Assembly: GCF_014650435.1 (NCBI RefSeq)
Contig: NZ_BMUY01000016.1
Span: forward strand, 113,615-177,614
Source: Streptomyces tendae
Lineage (GTDB): Bacteria; Actinomycetota; Actinomycetes; Streptomycetales; Streptomycetaceae
DNA length: 64,000 nucleotides
Reading direction: 5' to 3'
The notes beneath the pieces were generated by a model, which searched no databases, had not been told where the DNA came from, and saw nothing but the letters and a program-made list of their open reading frames with translations. A program made the position numbers and the translations under genes. Shown here in pieces: positions 43,763 to 52,781 of the stretch (its first letter is position 1; the number at the start of each line of letters is the position of its first letter).

Positions 43763-44715
43763 GCGGCTGGTGCCTTGACGATCGTCTGAGGTCGCATCAG
43801 CGCGTCGACGGGCTCGGCGTCGCCGAGGACAGGGGTGAAGATCCTGTCGAACGGGCCGTGCTCGCGCAGCTGGTCCAGGGTGGTGACGCCGGCGCGCAGG
43901 GCCGCAGTGGCGAGGACCGGGTCGGCGGCCGAGAGGCTGCGCAGGTCGGCGATCCGGCGCTCGAGCCGCTCCGGGGATGCGCCGGTGAGGACGAGCAGGA
44001 TGCGCGGGAAGGCCTGGGAGGGGTAGCGGGAGCGCCAGGCCGGCGCGGTGGCCGTACGGCGTGCGGGCCGGGGGCCGCGGCCGGCTGGAGGCTGGGGCAC
44101 GTAGCGCTGGTACGCGGCGTAGGCGTGGAGCTTCTGGGCGAGGCGCGCGATGGTCATCTGCGTTCGGTCGACCTCGACCATGAAGGTGAGCAGGGTGCGC
44201 TGACGGCCGGAGATGTGCACATAGTTGACGACGGCATCCGGGATCAGGCGCAGGTCCTCGCCGGGGCGCTGTTCGTCGCGGTAGGCGTGAGCGATCTCCG
44301 GTGACCAGTCCAGCGGTCCGCACTCGTGATTCAGGGCGCGGGCGTGCGTGACGAACGCCAGGCCGGTCTCCACGGTGGCGAGGGTGTGCTCCTGCAGGGG
44401 GCCTGCGGCCGCCTCCGGGCTCATCCGGTACGGACGCTGGGGCAGCAGACCGGTCGCTTCGACCGCCGTGGCGCCGGATTCGGTGAGCCACCACAGCAGG
44501 TCGGTCTGTCCGTGAGCGCGCCGGCCGACGCGGTCGACCAGGCCCCGCTCGCGCAGCAGGTGCAGCTGGCGGCGGATGTATTCGGCGCGCGTGTGGTGCG
44601 GGGTGAGCAGCCGGTGCAGCTGCTGAGTGGAGATGAGGCGGTGTTGGTACAGCGCATTCATGGCCTGCTGGCCGACGTCGCTGGCGCCCAACGGCGTTGG
44701 TGTGGGATAGGGCAT
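43759..44715 (-). CDS. Replication-relaxation family protein
   Basis: 318 residues from the ATG at 44715. The N-terminal winged-helix pattern is typical of the replication-relaxation family (PF13814): ALYQHRLISTQQLHRLLTPH, RRQLHLLRERGLVDRV, then WWLTESGATAVEA. A second domain (LVLTGASPERLERRIADLRS) ends the protein. Members occur on Actinobacteria and Firmicutes plasmids next to conjugation ATPases and are thought to help DNA processing for transfer or replication. The leader and ATG lie inside a 35-bp sequence that is duplicated at 38685-38719. Confidence 0.8.
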   Translation of the reverse strand: MPYPTPTPLGASDVGQQAMNALYQHRLISTQQLHRLLTPHHTRAEYIRRQLHLLRERGLVDRVGRRAHGQTDLLWWLTESGATAVEATGLLPQRPYRMSPEAAAGPLQEHTLATVETGLAFVTHARALNHECGPLDWSPEIAHAYRDEQRPGEDLRLIPDAVVNYVHISGRQRTLLTFMVEVDRTQMTIARLAQKLHAYAAYQRYVPQPPAGRGPRPARRTATAPAWRSRYPSQAFPRILLVLTGASPERLERRIADLRSLSAADPVLATAALRAGVTTLDQLREHGPFDRIFTPVLGDAEPVDALMRPQTIVKAPAA

Positions 44716-44749
44716 GCGGGGGCTCGTTTCTAGTCGACGACGCTGGTGG
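44715..44749 (+). repeat. 35-bp sequence, source copy of inverted duplicate
   Basis: Exact reverse complement of 38685-38719. It covers the end of the VirD4-like gene, its stop codon and the space to the next ATG, so this is the functional, original location. Confidence 0.9.
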
Positions 44750-46910
44750 GGTCGCTGGCGGAGCCCTGGGCGGGGCGTCGCCGGGTGTGGTGGGCGAGGA
44801 CGACGTCGTTGAGTCGTTCGAGGGCATCGAGGATGTCGCCGAGCCGGCGGCGTTGGAGGTTGGTGTCGATCGCCGCGTCGAGGGCTTTGACGCCGGCGGC
44901 GTTGTTGTAGTGCGCGAAGACTTCCTCGACGGGCAGCCCGCGTACCCGGAACGGGCTGGTGGGTTCGCCGTCGAGGGTCAGCGACATGATGTAGTGGTAC
45001 TTCGGCAGCGCCGTGACGGTCTCCGCAGAGACCTGGCCGTTCCACCGCCTGACGATGAAGTCGGCCTCGTCGTGGTCGGCGGCGCAGGTCGCCAGCAGCG
45101 ACCGGTTCTGCAGCAGCGCCTGTCGGGTGATGGCGCTCAGCCGGAGCACCATCTGGGTCATCCCGGTCAGCCGGACCTCGTACTTGCGCAGTTGCTCGCA
45201 GATCGCGGCGACGAAGCCCTTGCTCGATGCATCCAGGGCGGTCAGCTCGTCGATCCACGCCCAGAACGTGGCCCGCTGCTCGCGGGGGGTGTCCTGCCGG
45301 GACAGGCCGGCCCGGTGCAGATCGTGGACCAGGAGGCAGGCGACCAGCCCGTCGGCCTCGGATCCGGAGGGGCAGACGAACACCACTTGGCTGGTGTCCA
45401 TGGCCTCCCGGACGTCGTAGCCGGAGGTCGGGCTACCGAAGAAGCTCTGAAGGGCGGGCGAGGTGTCGAGCCGGTCGATCGCGTAGGTGACGGTCGGCAC
45501 GGCCTCGTTGGCGATGCGGGGGAACGTCTTCTCCCAGTAGTCGCGTGCGCTGGGAGGCAGGTACGGCAGGAGCGCCTCGCGCCATTCCTCGTCGACGAGC
45601 CAGGTCCGGATCTGGAAGAGCGTGGCCTGAGCCTGGGGGCGGCCCTCACGAACGGCTTTGAGGTTGAGCAGAGCCAGGGCCTGAGCGGCGCGGGCCAGGA
45701 TGGTCCGGGCACGCGGGGCGTGGTCGCCCCAGTCCTGGGCGGCGGCGATGCCTTCCGTGACCGCGCGGACGACCTTCTGGACGTCCGACACCTTGCGGCG
45801 CTCCATCGACAAAGGGTTCCAGGAGACGACCAGCTGGTCCTCATCGGCCTCGGCGAGGTTGATCTCCCACAACCGGGTGGTGATGTGCGGGTGGGTGAGG
45901 TAGGGCTTGGCCCGGGCCCAGGCCTCGCCGTGCGGGTCGAGGAACCAGACGCCATAGCCGTTGTGGGCAAGCGCGATGGCCTGTACCAGGGCTTCCTCGG
46001 TCTTGCCGTGGCCCGACTTGCCCAGCACCAGCGCGAACAGCAGGTCCCGGACGCGGGCGGCGCCGATGCGTTCGCGGCCGTCGGGGTAGGTGACCGCGCC
46101 GAGCGGCACCAGGTCGCGCTGGCCGGTGTAGACGGGCAGGTTGGCCGGCGCAGGCGGGACGACGCCGCCGGAGCGGACCACGCTGGAGGCCGTGCAGCTG
46201 CGCGTGGGCGGCTTGAGGAATCCGCACAGCTCCGGGACGGTCATCCACTGCCGTCGGCGCGGCCGGAACTCGCCCGTGGTGAAGCGGCGGTCGAAGGAGG
46301 AGATCGCGCGCTGCGACCGGGGCCGGCGAGGCTTGAGGTAGTTCTCGCCGGACGTGGCGGCGAACACCGCCAGGAGCTGGTTCATGCGGGCCCGGGCGGC
46401 CTGGGGGTGCGCGGCCTGAGTGCGCAGCAGCAGCTGCACGGCGAAGACCGGGCCCGCGGAGGGCTCGAACTTGCCGACGCCGTCGCGTACATCGGTCATG
46501 CGCGGCAGCCGTTCCCCCCGCGAACCGCCGGAGGTCCTGCCGCCGTTCCAGGCCGCGGTCAGTGACCCCATGACGCCTCCGGTGCTGAGTGTGCCGGTCA
46601 GCCGCTCGCCGTACGCAGACGGTCCGCGGCGCCGGGCGGCCGCCAGCAGCCGTCGACGCCGGCGGGCCAGGTGGCGTTCGGGGACGGGGAGCAGGTCCAG
46701 GACGACGTCGGCCCGCTCGCCGTCCTCGGTGCGTACGCCGGACAGGGCGGTCGCGAGCTGCTGCAGCGGGTCGGGGTGAAGTCCGAGCGAGGCCAGCGGT
46801 CGCTGGTCGGGCAGCGCGAGAGTCAGCTCGGCACGCTCGACGTACAGAGATGACGGGCTCTTGCCGGGCCTCGTGCCGCGTGGCTTGGACAGGTCGACGA
46901 GGGTGGTCAC
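44730..46910 (-). CDS. VirD4/TraG-type coupling ATPase
   Basis: 726 residues. The RecA-like ATPase core starts near residue 285 (VRDLLFALVLGKSGHGKTEE, Walker A GKSGHGKT) and includes VWFLDPHGEAWARAKPYL, a Walker B-like FWAWIDELTAL near 552, and a conserved RLTGMTQMVLRLSA segment; about 280 variable residues precede it with no strong membrane helix. This places it in the HerA/VirD4/TraG group that brings DNA to the type IV secretion channel. A small membrane protein encoded just upstream may anchor it. Codon use is as in the neighbours. Confidence 0.78.
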   Translation of the reverse strand: MTTLVDLSKPRGTRPGKSPSSLYVERAELTLALPDQRPLASLGLHPDPLQQLATALSGVRTEDGERADVVLDLLPVPERHLARRRRRLLAAARRRGPSAYGERLTGTLSTGGVMGSLTAAWNGGRTSGGSRGERLPRMTDVRDGVGKFEPSAGPVFAVQLLLRTQAAHPQAARARMNQLLAVFAATSGENYLKPRRPRSQRAISSFDRRFTTGEFRPRRRQWMTVPELCGFLKPPTRSCTASSVVRSGGVVPPAPANLPVYTGQRDLVPLGAVTYPDGRERIGAARVRDLLFALVLGKSGHGKTEEALVQAIALAHNGYGVWFLDPHGEAWARAKPYLTHPHITTRLWEINLAEADEDQLVVSWNPLSMERRKVSDVQKVVRAVTEGIAAAQDWGDHAPRARTILARAAQALALLNLKAVREGRPQAQATLFQIRTWLVDEEWREALLPYLPPSARDYWEKTFPRIANEAVPTVTYAIDRLDTSPALQSFFGSPTSGYDVREAMDTSQVVFVCPSGSEADGLVACLLVHDLHRAGLSRQDTPREQRATFWAWIDELTALDASSKGFVAAICEQLRKYEVRLTGMTQMVLRLSAITRQALLQNRSLLATCAADHDEADFIVRRWNGQVSAETVTALPKYHYIMSLTLDGEPTSPFRVRGLPVEEVFAHYNNAAGVKALDAAIDTNLQRRRLGDILDALERLNDVVLAHHTRRRPAQGSASDPTSVVD

Positions 46911-47380
46911 GAGCGGCTCCGGCGGGGCGCGGGCACGGAGAAGCGGACCGGCTGAATGTCGCAGCGGGACCCGCTGGCGCGGATCTCGACCTCGGCGAAG
47001 CCCGGCATGGTCAGGACGGCCTGCGCGTGGGGGTGGCCCTCGAGATAGCAGTGCATTCGGCCGTTGCGGGCGCTGTAGTGCAGCCGGGCGGCCCGTCCGC
47101 GCCGGGGGGTGTCGCCGGCGGCGTAGCTGACGCGGCCCAAGTGCTGGGACCAGCGGCGCACTTCGCCCTCACCAGGGTCGAAGGTGGAAGTGGGAACCGT
47201 TTCAACGCGGACGCGTCCGGCCAGGGCGTCACGGACGAGCAGCGCGCGCCGCCAGGAGATCCCGCACGCGGCGATGAACCCAGCAGCGATGACGATGGCC
47301 ATGTAGGGCGCGGCGGCGGCGATCCAGTGGACGATGTCGAGCAGCGTCTGCGCGCCGTCGGGCAGGGTGCCGCCGTTCAT
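46907..47380 (-). CDS. Membrane protein partnering the VirD4-like ATPase
   Basis: 157 residues; its stop overlaps the ATG of the ATPase gene. One strong hydrophobic region (IVHWIAAAAPYMAIVIAAGF and following AACGISW, residues about 16-42) can form one or two spans. The remainder is a cytosolic beta-rich domain. In many Gram-positive elements the coupling ATPase lacks its own membrane anchor and is helped by such a protein; this is inference from order and overlap. A 163-bp gap upstream contains an AAAGTAAAG-like A-rich stretch on the minus strand, probably the operon promoter. Confidence 0.6.
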   Translation of the reverse strand: MNGGTLPDGAQTLLDIVHWIAAAAPYMAIVIAAGFIAACGISWRRALLVRDALAGRVRVETVPTSTFDPGEGEVRRWSQHLGRVSYAAGDTPRRGRAARLHYSARNGRMHCYLEGHPHAQAVLTMPGFAEVEIRASGSRCDIQPVRFSVPAPRRSRS

Positions 47381-47543
47381 GCGGTTACCTGGACAGCGGA
47401 GCGGCGGGTGGCCTTCACGGTGACCTCCGAGTGGTCGGGAGAACGTCCTTCACCCCGACCAAGTCCGCCCGGCGGGCCCGTTGTGACACCACCCAGAACG
47501 CTTTGCCGATGCTTTACTTTAGGAGTGGTCCTGCGTTCGGCCG

Positions 47544-48827
47544 TCAGCTGACTGATGCGCTGGACAGAGCGCTTTCCACGAAGGCGCGGACGATGCCAGC
47601 GGCCTCGGCCACGGTCACATCCTTCGTCCAGTGCGACGTCGAGGCGTGCGCGTGGCAGTTCAGGGAGATGTGGTGCAGCCCGTGGACGTACTCGCCGCGG
47701 TAAGCGTGTGGTCGGCGCCGGCAACGACCGTGCCGTTCGACCTCTTCCAGATGATCGAGGACGACGTCGAGGTGGAAGCGGCGCGGCAGCGTGCGTGCCT
47801 CCCTGCATCCCCGGCACTCCAGCAGGTGCCGGACGCTCCCCTCCCGGTGGAGGAAGGCCACGCCCTTGCCCTCGAAGGTGTTGCAGCTCGCGCAGACCGG
47901 ACCCCTGACGAAGCCGTGCTCGTGGCAGTGGTCCCAGACGGACGCCCGGCTCTCGCGGCACAGGCAGCACAGGTAGTCATCAGCGCGGTGGGCACGGCGC
48001 AACGAGCTGTAGGCGGCACCGTGCAGGTGTCCCATGTAAGCCTGGAAGGCCTCGCCGGAACAGGTCGGGCACAAGGTGACGTAGCCGCTCGCGGTGGGTG
48101 TGCGCCACGCATGTCGGTTTCCCTGGCGCTGGCATCTGGTACAGATCCGGGCCTGCTCGGCGAGGGCTCGGTCCCGTTCCTGCCAGCGATCCAGCATGTC
48201 CGCGTACGCGCGCGGGAGCACCCAGTGCGTCCCGGACCACGTCAGCAGCTTGAGAGGGCGGGTGCCGGCGATGGTGCGTTCGCCGTAGAACGAGACGAGG
48301 TCCTCGAACGTGAGCTGGCCGGGTAGGCCTTGGGGGCCAATCTCGTACCGGCTGCTCCAGACGTCGGTGTCGAAGTCGTCGGCGGTCTGAGGATCGAAGA
48401 CGTCGAAGTCGTCGGTGTTGTTCATGCCGATGGTGGCGACGGCACCGGATTCGCGCCGGCGAGAACGCCGCGCGGCGGCGTAGATCCAGTAGTTCAGCGT
48501 CCTGCGCCAGTCGGCCCGATCCCAGTCGTCGAAGGATTCTCGGTCCTCGAAGTAGCGACGACTGGGGACCCGGGCCTCCACGTTGGTGGTGTCGATCGCC
48601 ACGGCGGCGAGGGCCTGCCCGGCCTGGCGGATGTCTCGGTCGTCGTACTTCCAGCGGCCCTTGTCCTTGTAGCCGCGCACGGCGACGTCGCCGATGAACA
48701 CATGGCCGTGGTCGAGGAACTCGCCTTTGCCCGGGATCAGTTCACCGGCGACGAGCGCCAGGCCGCGGCCGCAGTCCTTGGTCAGATCCGCCAGGGTGTC
48801 CCGGGCCAGCTGTGGGCTGATGAGCAT
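47544..48827 (-). CDS. Recombination endonuclease VII-like protein
   Basis: 427 residues. The first 230 residues are mixed and unrecognised. A zinc-binding CTRCQRQG ... CPTC follows, then the endonuclease VII signature: CCLCRESRASVWDHCHEHGF followed by VRGPVCASCNTFEGKG, with the CxxC / CxxCN zinc ligands and the His-Asn residues used in His-Me-finger nucleases. Phage T4 endonuclease VII cuts branched DNA. The long N-terminal domain and a C-terminal Cys/His tail are unusual. A single-gene unit behind a terminator hairpin. Host or exclusion function is possible. Confidence 0.7.
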   Translation of the reverse strand: MLISPQLARDTLADLTKDCGRGLALVAGELIPGKGEFLDHGHVFIGDVAVRGYKDKGRWKYDDRDIRQAGQALAAVAIDTTNVEARVPSRRYFEDRESFDDWDRADWRRTLNYWIYAAARRSRRRESGAVATIGMNNTDDFDVFDPQTADDFDTDVWSSRYEIGPQGLPGQLTFEDLVSFYGERTIAGTRPLKLLTWSGTHWVLPRAYADMLDRWQERDRALAEQARICTRCQRQGNRHAWRTPTASGYVTLCPTCSGEAFQAYMGHLHGAAYSSLRRAHRADDYLCCLCRESRASVWDHCHEHGFVRGPVCASCNTFEGKGVAFLHREGSVRHLLECRGCREARTLPRRFHLDVVLDHLEEVERHGRCRRRPHAYRGEYVHGLHHISLNCHAHASTSHWTKDVTVAEAAGIVRAFVESALSSASVS

Positions 48828-48866
48828 GCCCGGATGATCGCAGCAGGGTCTGACATTGCCGTAATG

Positions 48867-48901
48867 CCGGTTCTCGGCTCCGGGCGGAGGCCGAGAACCG
48901 G
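48867..48901 (-). terminator. Perfect 12-bp terminator between two minus-strand units
   Basis: Arms 48867-48878 and 48890-48901 are exact reverse complements with an 11-nt loop, 13 bp after the stop of the GIY-YIG-like gene. It separates that two-gene unit from the endonuclease VII-like gene. Confidence 0.8.
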
Positions 48902-48914
48902 CGTGGGGTCAGCG

Positions 48915-49319
48915 TTACGACCTACGCCAGCGGCGGTTCTGCCGGGGCAGGCCGAGTCGGGCCTGGACGGTTCGCTCCAGCCAGTCGACGAACTCGTCCG
49001 GGGTCTCCGGGCGGAGGGGCAGCACCCAGTACCTCGCCCACTCTTCGCGCTTCGAGCGGGCGCCGGTCCTATGCCGGCGAAGTCGGGCGACCGCTGCTCC
49101 TCGATGCTGGGGTCGGTTCGGGCGGGTTCGGCCGGCGTAGCAGGCCGTGCCGTCGGCGTTGACGACGATGTACACGGCCCGCTCCTCCCGGCCACTGTCC
49201 TCCTCGATGCCAAGGGGGCAGCACCTGAACTCCTCAAGCCAGGGCCGGGCCAGGCGTGCGAACGCGGTGTACCGGTCCGGCGTCATGGTGACGACGCCGG
49301 ACCACACGAGAGCGGTCAC
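48915..49319 (-). CDS. GIY-YIG-like nuclease
   Basis: 134 residues, GTG at 49319 overlapping the stop of the large upstream gene (GTGA). The segment AVYIVVNADGTACYAGRTRP has the spacing of a GIY-YIG core (here VYI ... CYAGRT); it is followed by AVARLRRHRTGARSKREEWA with the conserved Arg-x3-His, and by a Leu-Glu in DWLERTVQARLGLPRQNRRW where the family has its metal-binding Glu and terminal Asn. So a compact nuclease is likely, though the first Gly-Ile-Tyr is altered. Coupled translation implies it acts with the 666-residue protein. Confidence 0.6.
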   Translation of the reverse strand: MTALVWSGVVTMTPDRYTAFARLARPWLEEFRCCPLGIEEDSGREERAVYIVVNADGTACYAGRTRPNRPQHRGAAVARLRRHRTGARSKREEWARYWVLPLRPETPDEFVDWLERTVQARLGLPRQNRRWRRS

Positions 49320-51316
49320 CGGTTACGCGGCTTGGGCTCGGAGATGAGACGCAGATCTTCGGCGAGGTCCTCGATATGGGCGAACGACGCCTCGACCTCG
49401 ACCCATGCGAGCTTGTCCGTCGTGCCGTTCTTCTCGCGCAGTTCGAACAGATCACGCAGGCGATCGACAGCGGTGCCGAGCTGCTCCTGGAACACCGTCA
49501 GCTTGTCGGCCTCCTGCTCCGCCTCGGTCTTCTTCTCCTTGCCCGGGGCCTTGGCCTTCCAGCCATGCCGGACGGCGCTGCGCAGCATCGCGTTGTAGGT
49601 GGAGCCCCGCCAGTCGGTCTTCTGCTCGACGAGCTCCTGCTTCTCCGTGTCCCACCAGCGCGGTGGCAGGCCCGCGCGTACGCGTTTGATCGCGTCCGCG
49701 AGGATCTGGCGCCCTTCCGCCTGGGCGAGCAGTCCCTTGATGATCAGACCGACGCTCGTGCGGGCGATGGTGGTCCCAGCGTCCGTCTCCGCCGAGCCGG
49801 CGGCCGCGAGGAGGTGGCCGCTCATCACCAGGGAGATCATCCCGAGTGCGCCGAGCAGTAGCGTGGCCTGGGTCTCCCCCGTGTTCGCGCGGCCGAGGAG
49901 TTCGTCGACCTTCGTGTCCGTGTCGATGTTCTCGACGACCCAGGCATTGTCGACGAGGTCCTGCCACAGGCAGATCGTCTCCAGGGCGGTCCGCGGCGAG
50001 TTCGTGGGCATGCTCGCGGAGTAGGAGCGCAGCCCGAGCTCGACAATCGGCCCGTTGCGGCGGCTGAGCACGAGGTTGCCCTCGGTCTGCAGCTTGCTGC
50101 GCACCAGCGCGTTGAATTTCGGGCTGTAGTGGGTCAGCCGCTGCATGACGAGGGCGAACCGCAGGTCCGGAAACTCGGGGTTGAAGCCGAGGTCCTCCAT
50201 CGAGGCGGGGACGTTCCCGCGGCCGATCAGAGCGTCCCGGGTGGGTCGGGCCTGTGCCTCAGGGCCCAGGAACCCCTCGTCGTACAGCCCGTTGATGATC
50301 TCCTCGGCCCTCACGGCGTTTTTCGCGCCGTCGGCGAACACCTTGCCGCCGGTGTTCATCCGCAGCAGCAGGGAGCGGACGCCGGCAGGGAAGCGCTGCA
50401 TTCCACGCTGGGCGTTGTCGTCGCGGTAGCCGACGATGACCGTGACGGGGATGGTCAGGGCGTTGAGGGCCATCGCCCACTTGTTGCGGTCCCTGATGTC
50501 GGCCGGGGAGCCGGTGCGCGGCTTCCTGAGACGGCTGTAGGCGGCCTTGATGACCTTGCGGACCAGCTCACGGCGGGTCTCGAGGGACATCCGCATAAGG
50601 TGCGAGGGTCGCAGGGCCACCCGCTTCTTGCTCGCCTCACCGATCAGGGAGTCGTCCACCCATCCGCGCGGTACCAGCGGTATGCGGTGGTAACAGAAGG
50701 CGAGGCGGCAGTTGCCGTCGACGGCGGTGAGGTCGTCGGCGGGCTCGCCGGTCTCGGACTTGAAGGCCACCGGCACCAGCACCAGCGGACGCTCAACGAG
50801 CCGCTCCCCCACTTCCTGGGGGTTGTCCGTCAGTACGCGCTTCGCGGACCGGTCGACGGACTCCTCGATGTCCTTGTAGGCGTCGGGATGGACCAGGACG
50901 GCGTCCTCAGGATGAGGCTCCGGCATGGCCAGGGCCTTGCGTACGCGTGCAGCGTGCGGGTCGGCTGCGTAGGAGACTTCGGCCAGCAGACGGTCGTTCT
51001 CGATCGCGAGCGAGACCATGGGCGAGTAGGCCCGGTAGGAGATGACCATCAGCCAGCCGGTCTCCACCCGGTGCCGCTCGACGCGGATGCCCTCGAGGTC
51101 CTGCGGCTCGACGGCGCCCTGGACGAGGCGGCTGATTGCCTCATTGGAGAGGTGTACGTCAGGGTGCTTCTGGAGGTACTCCTCCGCGTTCGTCATCGCG
51201 CTCGGCGGAGGAAGCCGGTGTTCGAAGTCGCCGTTGTCGTTGCGGAAGTCGGTGACGGGGATGACGTGGATCTCGTTGTCAGCCGACTCGGGATCCGGCG
51301 TGGTGGTGTCGCTCAC
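49316..51316 (-). CDS. Large protein with ParB/DGQHR-like motif
   Basis: 666 residues from the GTG at 51316, behind AGAAGGG. Residues about 150-330 contain ERPLVLVPVAFKSETG, then LTAVDGNCRLAFCYHRIPLV, a DGxxR motif as in ParB/sulfiredoxin-fold, DGQHR and DUF262-type proteins, and IPVTVIVGYRDDNAQRGMQR with LLLRMNTGGK. The remaining part is helical with a Lys/Glu-rich C-terminus. DGQHR and DUF262 proteins take part in DNA-modification sensing (DndB, SspE, GmrSD). Together with the overlapping GIY-YIG-like nuclease it could be a sensor-nuclease pair. The fold call rests on a short motif, so other readings remain open. Confidence 0.5.
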   Translation of the reverse strand: MSDTTTPDPESADNEIHVIPVTDFRNDNGDFEHRLPPPSAMTNAEEYLQKHPDVHLSNEAISRLVQGAVEPQDLEGIRVERHRVETGWLMVISYRAYSPMVSLAIENDRLLAEVSYAADPHAARVRKALAMPEPHPEDAVLVHPDAYKDIEESVDRSAKRVLTDNPQEVGERLVERPLVLVPVAFKSETGEPADDLTAVDGNCRLAFCYHRIPLVPRGWVDDSLIGEASKKRVALRPSHLMRMSLETRRELVRKVIKAAYSRLRKPRTGSPADIRDRNKWAMALNALTIPVTVIVGYRDDNAQRGMQRFPAGVRSLLLRMNTGGKVFADGAKNAVRAEEIINGLYDEGFLGPEAQARPTRDALIGRGNVPASMEDLGFNPEFPDLRFALVMQRLTHYSPKFNALVRSKLQTEGNLVLSRRNGPIVELGLRSYSASMPTNSPRTALETICLWQDLVDNAWVVENIDTDTKVDELLGRANTGETQATLLLGALGMISLVMSGHLLAAAGSAETDAGTTIARTSVGLIIKGLLAQAEGRQILADAIKRVRAGLPPRWWDTEKQELVEQKTDWRGSTYNAMLRSAVRHGWKAKAPGKEKKTEAEQEADKLTVFQEQLGTAVDRLRDLFELREKNGTTDKLAWVEVEASFAHIEDLAEDLRLISEPKPRNR

Positions 51317-51679
51317 GCGACCGCCCTTCTGGTACGGCCGCACACAAGAAGATGGCGCGGCCTGCGGAAGTACGCGAGGCAGCACCATTCGGTGGAGCTA
51401 CGCACCCTCGTCACCACCGGAGGACCGCAGTCCCACGGGGCGTACTCGGCGTCAGTGTGTAAGCCGTCGGCAATCCGGTTGCCCACCCCAGGAATGGTGG
51501 TGGGGAGACGCGGGTCGTGCGCACGCGGACCGCAGTCCCGTACGCAGGCGTCCGGCCGCTGCATCAACGGCGTCAACGAACCAGGGTAGTACTCCCGCCT
51601 TCGTGGTGGGGATGATTTTCAAAGGACCCTGATGAGGGGCCTGTTGAGGAGGGGGCGGTGTCGGCGTCCGTCCGCTGCA
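51317..51679. promoter_or_regulatory. Promoter region with duplicated palindrome
   Basis: About 360 bp without a gene. The 13-bp sequence GGACCGCAGTCCC occurs twice in direct orientation, at 51422-51434 and 51527-51539, 105 bp apart; each copy contains the dyad GGAC-CGCA-GTCC. They lie upstream of the ParB/DGQHR-like gene and are probably operator sites of one regulator. Confidence 0.5.
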
Positions 51680-52690
51680 CTACATGGGCGGGCTCGCCGA
51701 GAAGAAGCCACCGATACTCCGCGTCAGCCGGGTTGCCTCCGATAGCCCGTACCGGAAGGCGAGCAGTGTGTAGACCAACACGAGGAACCCCACGAGGGCC
51801 AGGGGTACGAGCAGTTCCACGGGCGCTCCCAAGGGGGACAGGGCGAGGAAGGACGCGGTGATGACGGCCGCCGCCCACAGGCAGGCGGTGGCAAGGCGGC
51901 GCCCGTCGAGCTGGTCGGGCTCGAGCGGCGTTTCCTCGGGTAGGGCCTGCGTCGGCAGCACGGTGGTGAAGCGGCCGGCGGCGATGTTGTTGGCTGCTTC
52001 TGCTGCGAGCTCGGCCAGCCTCTTGGCGGAGGCCTCTCGATCGCCGGCAAGCTGGTCCGCGGTCTCGATGAATGCGGCATCGACTCGGTTGAGGTGCGTG
52101 GACAGTGTGCTTCGGAGCGCACGGCGGCTACCGAAGTCCGCCGCAGCGTTGCTGGCGAGGGTCCGCAACGGCAGTCCTAACCGGGAGATCTGTTGACTGA
52201 GCTTGATGGCCTCGGTGTATCTGGTGGCCGGGCGGGCGACGGATGCGCTGACTGTCAGCAGGTTCAGGAGTGGGTATATCGGCTTCGAGCAGCGCGGGAT
52301 GGGTTCGCCGTGCGCTGCTCCGTGGACCCACACCGCGCCAAGGGTCAGCAGCCACATGATGTTGAGTGCCCACAGCGGGGTGAACCAGCCGGCGTGTGCC
52401 AATGTGCAGTCCGTCGTGGGGGTCGGCTCGAACGTCCCACCGGGCCTACACGCTCCTCGGTTCCCGGCGACCGACACCACGATGAGGATGTTCATGGAGA
52501 TGGCGAGCTTGAGCGCCACTCTCCGGAAGGAGCCCCGCTCGTATTCCAGAGCGGAGCGGATCGTGTTCGCCTCCAGGGCGATCCCCAGTTCGGCCGCCGC
52601 GGCTTGCGCGTCAGTTACGCGCCTGTCGACGTACCGGTGATGCAGTCGCAAGATCGGGTGCATCCACGACGGTTGACCCGCAGAACTCAC
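51680..52690 (-). CDS. Four-helix membrane protein of unknown function
   Basis: 336 residues. Hydrophobic segments lie at about 60-78 (LKLAISMNILIVVSVAG), 103-125 (LWALNIMWLLTLGAVWVHGA), 275-292 and 295-315 (ELLVPLALVGFLVLVYTLLA). Between the pairs is a long, charged, coiled-coil-like cytosolic part (ADQLAGDREASAKRLAELAA). No family recognised. Own transcription unit, 90 bp after the T4SS operon end; a coiled coil between membrane pairs may indicate a sensor or exclusion protein. Confidence 0.55.
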   Translation of the reverse strand: MSSAGQPSWMHPILRLHHRYVDRRVTDAQAAAAELGIALEANTIRSALEYERGSFRRVALKLAISMNILIVVSVAGNRGACRPGGTFEPTPTTDCTLAHAGWFTPLWALNIMWLLTLGAVWVHGAAHGEPIPRCSKPIYPLLNLLTVSASVARPATRYTEAIKLSQQISRLGLPLRTLASNAAADFGSRRALRSTLSTHLNRVDAAFIETADQLAGDREASAKRLAELAAEAANNIAAGRFTTVLPTQALPEETPLEPDQLDGRRLATACLWAAAVITASFLALSPLGAPVELLVPLALVGFLVLVYTLLAFRYGLSEATRLTRSIGGFFSASPPM

Positions 52691-52781
52691 ATGTCCCCCA
52701 AGACTTCAATTGATGGGCCAGCCTATGGGCACCCACCGTCAGCGCACCCAGAGCAAGCGGCGACTGTAGTCTCACCTGCTG

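Noticed and set aside
44697..46565. 622-codon plus-strand open frame opposite the VirD4-like gene
   Set aside because: Shadow frame; the opposite strand carries Walker motifs and overlaps its operon neighbours.
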